Source of the DNA: an uncultured Actinomycetes bacterium
GTDB lineage: Bacteria; Actinomycetota; Actinomycetes; S36-B12; UBA10799
Assembly (NCBI GenBank): GCA_946803585.1
Contig: CAMPEQ010000007.1
Location: 156,451 to 220,450, forward strand
Direction: 5' to 3'
Length of the DNA stretch: 64,000 nt
Shown: positions 60,008 through 64,000 of the stretch, one piece after another
Position numbering within the stretch: position 1 is the first letter of the stretch
Layout: the number at the start of each line of letters is the position of its first letter
The notes under the pieces: generated by a model
Database searches by the model: none
What the model was told of the DNA's origin: nothing
The model's input: the letters and a program-made list of their open reading frames with translations, nothing else
Position numbers and translations under genes: made by a program

Positions 60008-60817
60008 CTACTCCGGTGGTGTTTGCGTCATCATCGCTACGAGCTCGCTGATACGGATTCGCTGCATCGCACGTTCGAATGCGTACTGCTCGTTGACCGT
60101 GCGTCCGCTTGCCCCACGCAACAATCTCTTTGTCTCCACGAGAGCTCCGCCAGGTGCGCTTAGGAGCTCACCGACCTTCGAGGCTGTCGCGTCACGCAGA
60201 TCAGCGGCATTCACCTTCGATACAGCAATGCCGCTACCTACGGCCTCGTCTGCGCCGATCCACCGACCAGTCGCGCAAATCTCAAGCGCCCGCGAGTAGC
60301 CAACTGCATCAACTAACGGACCGGTTCCACCGAGGTCTGGGACCAGCCCCAGCTGGGTTTCCTTCATACTTAGCGCAACATCGTCTGCAACGATCATCAT
60401 GTCGGCTGCGAGGGCTAGTTGGAATCCGGCACCAACGGCATGGCCCTGGACTGCCGAGACAACGATCGGATCGATCGATCGCCAGCGGGTAAAGCCCTGC
60501 TGGTACTCCTCGATTACGGCGTCAAACTCCTCGTCTGATCCGCCTGCGAGATCGAGAATCGCAGTCTCTCCGGGAACTCCCCCGGTGAACATCCGTCGAT
60601 CCAGACCAGCCGAAAAAGACTGACCGTCGGCCTGAATGACCACCACCCGCACTGCTGGGTCGAGGTCAGCTGCAATCGCGGCAAGCGCGCGCCATGTTGC
60701 CGGGACCTGAGCGTTTCGGTTCTCAGGCCGGGCGAGAGTGATCGTCAGAAGTGCGTCGTCCTGCTCGACTCGCAGGCCCCCGTCTGCATGTGCTGCAGCA
60801 CTACCTGCTAGTCCCAT
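60008..60817 (-). CDS. Enoyl-CoA hydratase/isomerase family protein
   Basis: About 269 residues of crotonase fold. The oxyanion-hole strands SFSAGLDRRMF and AVGAGFQLALAADM are present, as is the LGLVPDLGGT block. In the expected catalytic position LVPD is seen in place of the glutamates of true hydratases, so it may be an isomerase or another crotonase. The ATG at 60817 is preferred; upstream open frame would overlap the HTH gene. Clusters of ABC-F, HTH and this gene occur in other actinobacteria. Confidence 0.85.
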   Translation of the reverse strand: MGLAGSAAAHADGGLRVEQDDALLTITLARPENRNAQVPATWRALAAIAADLDPAVRVVVIQADGQSFSAGLDRRMFTGGVPGETAILDLAGGSDEEFDAVIEEYQQGFTRWRSIDPIVVSAVQGHAVGAGFQLALAADMMIVADDVALSMKETQLGLVPDLGGTGPLVDAVGYSRALEICATGRWIGADEAVGSGIAVSKVNAADLRDATASKVGELLSAPGGALVETKRLLRGASGRTVNEQYAFERAMQRIRISELVAMMTQTPPE

Positions 60818-60827
60818 GGAGCTGGCC

Positions 60828-61049
60828 CTACTTCTTGTTCTTTGCCTTTTTGCCCCGAGTCGCGCCGCCACGTCCACGTAGCGTTACACCCGACTCAGTA
60901 AGTACCCGGTGAATAAAACCGTACGACCGTCCGGTCGATTCGGCCAGCTCACGAATACTCGCCCCACCGTTGTATTTCTTCTTCAGATCATTGGCGAGCT
61001 TGTCCCGCTCGCCACCTGTTACTCGACGGCCTTTTGCCAGTGTCGCCAC
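60828..61049 (-). CDS. Small helix-turn-helix protein
   Basis: A 73-residue basic protein. RELAESTGRSYGFIHRVL forms the helix-turn-helix, and the tail RGRGGATRGKKAKNKK is very basic and should hold DNA. It belongs to a short HTH family present in nearly all actinobacteria; its regulon is not settled. The GTG start has GGAG upstream. It is followed by the enoyl-CoA hydratase gene 10 bases later. Confidence 0.88.
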   Translation of the reverse strand: MATLAKGRRVTGGERDKLANDLKKKYNGGASIRELAESTGRSYGFIHRVLTESGVTLRGRGGATRGKKAKNKK

Positions 61050-61228
61050 GATGCACTCCCGAAGTTATCTCGAATCTTGAAGCCACCACCCGGAGGTGGA
61101 TCCCCTAACCAGGCATAAACCTGAATAGGAGGATCTTGCCATGGATCCGGCGAGTGATCGCTCTTGGCTCGCGTGAAATCAATCACCCGCCTCCTGATCG
61201 CGTCAAAAAAGTTGATCAGTTCTCAGCG
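61050..61228. other. Intergenic stretch between the HTH and ABC-F genes
   Basis: About 180 bases with no supported gene. It contains a small CCACC/GGTGG inverted repeat, and a plus-strand AAAAAA run at 61204-61210 (a T-run when read from the ABC-F gene) that may help end its transcription. A perfect AGGAGG followed by an 11-codon frame occurs on the plus strand but is not called as a gene. Confidence 0.5.
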
Positions 61229-62827
61229 CTAGGCAAGTGCAACTAGCTCCCGGTAGGTGTCATTCCAGTGATCTTCATCGCCGTCGGGCAGGAGCAGGAC
61301 GCGGTCTGGAGTTAGGGCATCCACTGCGCCCTCGTCATGGGTGACGAGGATGACTGAACCGGGGAAACTGGCTAACGCCGATAGAACCTGGTCGCGACTT
61401 GCGGGATCAAGGTTGTTGGTCGGCTCATCGAGCAACAGCACGTTTGCCCCGCTACACACCAATATCGCGAGTGCGAGGCGAGTCCGCTCCCCACCGGAAA
61501 GCGTGCCAGCTTCTTGGTCGACTCGATCGCCCGAGAAGAGGAACGAACCGAGCAGATCTCGTGCTTGCTGTTCTCCTACGTCAGCGGCAGAACGTTGAAG
61601 GTTCTCCAGCAAACTCGCACTTCGATCGAGTGTCTCGTGCTCTTGAGCGTAATAGCCAACTCGCAACCCATGGCCGGGTTTCACGGCTCCGCTGTCGGGA
61701 GATTCAACCTGCGCCAAGATCCGAAGCAACGTCGTCTTTCCAGCACCGTTAAGGCCAAGGATCACAACCCGAGCTCCCCGGTCAATCGCCAGATCGACGC
61801 CGGTGAATACCTCCAGGGAACCGAAGGACTTTGAAAGCCCCTCAGCAGTCAGCGGGACCCGTCCGCACGGCTGCGGATCGGGGAATCGCAGCCGCGCTAC
61901 CTTCTCGGCTTGTCGGACATCAGGCTGGGAATCGAGGAGTCGATCAGCCCGCTTCAGCATCTGTTGAGCTGCCCGCGCCTTCGTTGCCTTCGCCCGCATC
62001 TTGTCAGCTTGTGCCGTCAACGTGGCGGCCGTTTTCTCAGCGTTCATGCGCTCGCGGCGTCGCCGCTTCTCGTCACCTTCACGGGCCTTCAAGTACGCGC
62101 CCCACCCGACGTTGTACAAATCAAGCACTTGCCGATCTGCGTCTAGGAAAGCCACCTTATTCACCACATCTGCCAGCAGACCCGTGTCGTGACTAATAAT
62201 CACTAACCCGCCCGAATGATTGTGCAGGAAGGTGCGTAGCCAGCCAATGGAATCCGCATCGAGGTGGTTCGTGGGCTCATCGAGAAGAAGGGTCGAACTC
62301 TCCGCAAAAAGCAGTCGGGCAAGTTCGACGCGGCGACGCTGACCGCCAGACATATCGCCGAGACGTGAGCCGAGCATCCGCTCGTCGATCCCCAACCCGC
62401 TCGCGACCGCAGCCGCCTCGGACGTACCGGCGTAACCTCCCGCTGCAACAAACTCTGCTTCCGCCCGGTCATAGCGGCGCATAGCCTTCTCGCGGGTCTC
62501 ATCGTCGGCGCTTGCCATCGATCGTTCCGCAGTGCGCATTCGGCGCTCGATCTCCTCAAGACCGCGGGCAGCCAGAATCCTCGCCCGCACGGTCTGGTCA
62601 GGATCGGCGGCCTCAGGGTCTTGCGCGAGATAACCGATGTCTCCGGTCACGCTAACTTCGCCCGCCGCAGGGAGATTTACTCCAGCGAGGACCTTCATTA
62701 GGGTTGTCTTACCCGCACCATTGCGCCCGACGAGGCCGATCCGGTCGCTATCGCCCACTTGCAGCGAGGCGCCGTCAACCAGTAGCCGAGCACCGGCGCG
62801 CAACTCAATTCCACGGGCGGTAATCAC
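61229..62827 (-). CDS. ABC-F family ATPase
   Basis: A 532-residue soluble protein with two ABC ATPase domains and no membrane part. The first has GRNGAGKTT, SGGQRRRVELA and LLLDEPTNHLD; the second has GLNGAGKTT, SGGERTRLALA and LLLDEPTNNLD. Between them is a charged linker with RRRRERMNAEKTAATL. ABC-F proteins act on the ribosome, as translation factors like EttA or as antibiotic-protection factors. No P-site extension typical of resistance types is evident, so a housekeeping role is likelier. The GTG start has a TAAGCT box 9 bases upstream. Confidence 0.9.
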   Translation of the reverse strand: MITARGIELRAGARLLVDGASLQVGDSDRIGLVGRNGAGKTTLMKVLAGVNLPAAGEVSVTGDIGYLAQDPEAADPDQTVRARILAARGLEEIERRMRTAERSMASADDETREKAMRRYDRAEAEFVAAGGYAGTSEAAAVASGLGIDERMLGSRLGDMSGGQRRRVELARLLFAESSTLLLDEPTNHLDADSIGWLRTFLHNHSGGLVIISHDTGLLADVVNKVAFLDADRQVLDLYNVGWGAYLKAREGDEKRRRRERMNAEKTAATLTAQADKMRAKATKARAAQQMLKRADRLLDSQPDVRQAEKVARLRFPDPQPCGRVPLTAEGLSKSFGSLEVFTGVDLAIDRGARVVILGLNGAGKTTLLRILAQVESPDSGAVKPGHGLRVGYYAQEHETLDRSASLLENLQRSAADVGEQQARDLLGSFLFSGDRVDQEAGTLSGGERTRLALAILVCSGANVLLLDEPTNNLDPASRDQVLSALASFPGSVILVTHDEGAVDALTPDRVLLLPDGDEDHWNDTYRELVALA

Positions 62828-62876
62828 AAGTTGGGTAGCTTACGCGCACTGATCCCGATTGGATTCAGGAGCATGG

Positions 62877-63230
62877 TTAGACGTTGAAGCCCAAGGCTCG
62901 CAGCATCTCTTTACCGTCATCAGTGATCTTGTCCGGGCCCCACGGTGGCATCCATACCCAGTTAATCCGGAAGTCTGCCACAACACCATCGAGGGCTGCC
63001 CTCGTCTGATCTTCGATCTCGTCGGTCAAGGGACAGGCCGCCGAGGTCAAGGTCATATCGATAGTCGCGGTGTTGTCGTTGTCGACAGTCGCCCCATAGA
63101 TCAGCCCTAGATCAACAACATTGATTCCAAGTTCGGGATCAACGACGTCCTTTAGCGCCTCAAAAACCTCGTCTTCTGACACGACCGTTGTGGTTGCGCT
63201 CTCAGTATCCGTCATCTCTACCTCACTCAT
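62877..63230 (-). CDS. sufT: SufT-like Fe-S assembly factor (DUF59/MIP18)
   Basis: A 117-residue protein. The DPELGINVVDLGLIYG block and the cysteine-bearing TSAACPLTDEI are the marks of the DUF59 family, which helps mature iron-sulfur proteins. The N-terminus is an acidic Thr-rich extension. It is coupled to sufU by a 4-base overlap and ends the SUF operon seen here. Confidence 0.9.
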   Translation of the reverse strand: MSEVEMTDTESATTTVVSEDEVFEALKDVVDPELGINVVDLGLIYGATVDNDNTATIDMTLTSAACPLTDEIEDQTRAALDGVVADFRINWVWMPPWGPDKITDDGKEMLRALGFNV

Positions 63231-63679
63231 CTACTTGCCGTTTCTTGTGCTGCTGCATCTTTGAATGCCATCCAGGACAGCAACGCGCACTTGATTCTTG
63301 CTGGGTACTTTGCGACACCCTCGAAGGCGATCGCGTCACCAAGAAGTTCTTCGTCTGGGGTAACCGTCTCGGTCGCTGAACGCATGAGTTCGGAGAAGGC
63401 ATCGACGCTGGCCATCGCTTGAGTCAGCGGCATACCATTCACTTGGTCGAACATGACGCTGGCCGATGCTTGGGATATCGAACAGCCCTGACCATCGAAG
63501 GACACCGATTCAACGACTGGATCGTCACCGGCAGATAGCTTGACTCGCAGAGTGATCTCATCGCCGCACGTCGGGTTGACGTGATGGACCTCTTTATCGT
63601 AGGGATCCTTCAGGCCCTTCCCATGTGGTGCCCGGTAGTGATCCAAAATGACCTCTTGGTACATGTCTTCTAACCGCAT
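63227..63679 (-). CDS. sufU: Fe-S scaffold / sulfur-relay protein SufU
   Basis: A 150-residue SufU with the three conserved cysteines (Cys38 in PTCGDE, Cys66 in GQGCSIS, Cys131 in IKCALLSW) and Asp40. These bind zinc and take sulfur from SufS. The insert between them is typical of SufU and not of IscU. It is joined to sufS by a 1-base overlap and to sufT by 4 bases. Confidence 0.93.
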   Translation of the reverse strand: MRLEDMYQEVILDHYRAPHGKGLKDPYDKEVHHVNPTCGDEITLRVKLSAGDDPVVESVSFDGQGCSISQASASVMFDQVNGMPLTQAMASVDAFSELMRSATETVTPDEELLGDAIAFEGVAKYPARIKCALLSWMAFKDAAAQETASR

Positions 63680-64000
63680 CAGACTCGCACCCCGAAGAAT
63701 CGTTGAGCATCGCGGATCGCGGTAACCATCGTGTCGATATCCCGTTCATCGTTGTAGACCGCCAAAGATGCGCGGACGGTGGAGGAAACCCCGAATCGGC
63801 GGCAGGTTGGTGCAGCGCAGTGGTGCCCGACCCGAACGGCAACACCGTGGTCGTCGAGGACCTGCCCCACGTCGTGGGAGTGAACATCGTCAACGACAAA
63901 CGAGATTGCGCCACCGCGGTCAATATCGTCAGCTGGTCCGATAATGCGAACGCCGGGCAAGTCCAACAGTCGTTCGATGGTGTAGCCCGTGAGGCTGTGC
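63679..64000 (-). CDS. sufS: Cysteine desulfurase SufS, C-terminal part (5' end beyond window)
   Basis: About 107 C-terminal residues of a group II cysteine desulfurase, with RVGHHCAAP carrying the catalytic cysteine, and RASLAVYNDERDID after it. The frame is open to the right edge. The internal TTG at 63966 is not the true start. SufS takes sulfur from cysteine and passes it to SufU, encoded next with a 1-base overlap. The pyridoxal-phosphate site is outside the window. Confidence 0.92.
   Translation of the reverse strand, partial: HSLTGYTIERLLDLPGVRIIGPADDIDRGGAISFVVDDVHSHDVGQVLDDHGVAVRVGHHCAAPTCRRFGVSSTVRASLAVYNDERDIDTMVTAIRDAQRFFGVRV

Noticed and set aside
61050-61145. 25-codon minus-strand frame with paired Trp codons before the HTH gene, like a trp leader peptide
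   Set aside because: No ribosome site precedes it, no attenuator hairpins are evident, and the downstream genes are not tryptophan genes.
61141-61176. 11-codon plus-strand frame after a perfect AGGAGG
   Set aside because: Nothing on the same strand follows it, and so short a frame is expected by chance. It could be re-examined if transcription is seen.

Overview
The window is about 64 kb of gene-dense chromosome from a member of the Actinomycetota (Actinobacteria). The evidence is lineage-typical gene families and neighbourhoods: a DUF3099 protein beside SURF1, an ABC-F / small HTH / enoyl-CoA hydratase cluster, SUF genes in the order sufS-sufU-sufT, a HAD-PlsC fusion like the mycobacterial one, two wax ester synthase/DGAT genes, PPK2 and HelD/HelR. 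GC content is moderate for the phylum by eye, and many genes start with GTG or TTG. I cannot fix genus or species; an uncultured aquatic lineage is possible but unproven. I see no rRNA, tRNA, CRISPR array, insertion sequence or prophage. No gap between genes exceeds about 230 bases.

Layout. 1-3359: the end of an unknown gene, a flippase-like membrane protein with a PIG-L deacetylase, and a divergent GT4 glycosyltransferase. 3531-10769: a DMT-type transporter, then three same-strand helicases (SF2 DEAH-type, HelD/HelR-like, UvrD-like) behind two palindromes. 10913-23321: PPK2 followed by a lipid block of PlsB, HAD-PlsC fusion, PlsC, SDR-DUF2867, FadD, a membrane-anchored winged-helix-like protein and two tandem patatins. 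23495-27000: phosphoketolase and acetate kinase, a C2-yielding bypass of glycolysis. 27026-35566: a WS/DGAT with a histone-H1-like tail, GNAT, alpha/beta hydrolase, polysaccharide deacetylase lipoprotein, cold-shock protein, aquaglyceroporin, SDR and a GH15 enzyme. 35685-44023: DUF962 protein, SbcCD, PAP2 phosphatase, and a two-gene cassette of a DUF3696 ABC-type ATPase with an unknown partner. 44118-48673: a second WS/DGAT, then a GTPase/Abhydrolase_9 pair. 48792-64000: housekeeping genes (POT transporter, TrmH-like methylase, SerB, SixA-like, TMEM175, dodecin, DUF3099, SURF1, ABC exporter, ECH/HTH/ABC-F, SufT/SufU/SufS).

The strongest theme is glycerolipid and neutral-lipid metabolism. Glycerol entry (aquaglyceroporin), acyl activation (FadD), acyltransfer (PlsB, two PlsC-type), storage-lipid synthesis (two WS/DGAT) and turnover (two patatins, hydrolases) all lie within about 35 kb, next to polyphosphate (PPK2) and acetyl-phosphate/acetate metabolism. 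This fits an organism that stores wax ester or triacylglycerol.

The points most worth a second look are the Lys/Ala/Pro tail on the first WS/DGAT, which could tether lipid droplets to the nucleoid; the DUF3696 ATPase/partner cassette, a candidate conflict system; a recurrent TANNNT box exactly 6 nt before start codons, indicating widespread leaderless transcription; a membrane-anchored winged-helix-like protein; and the helicase run with palindromes in its leader.
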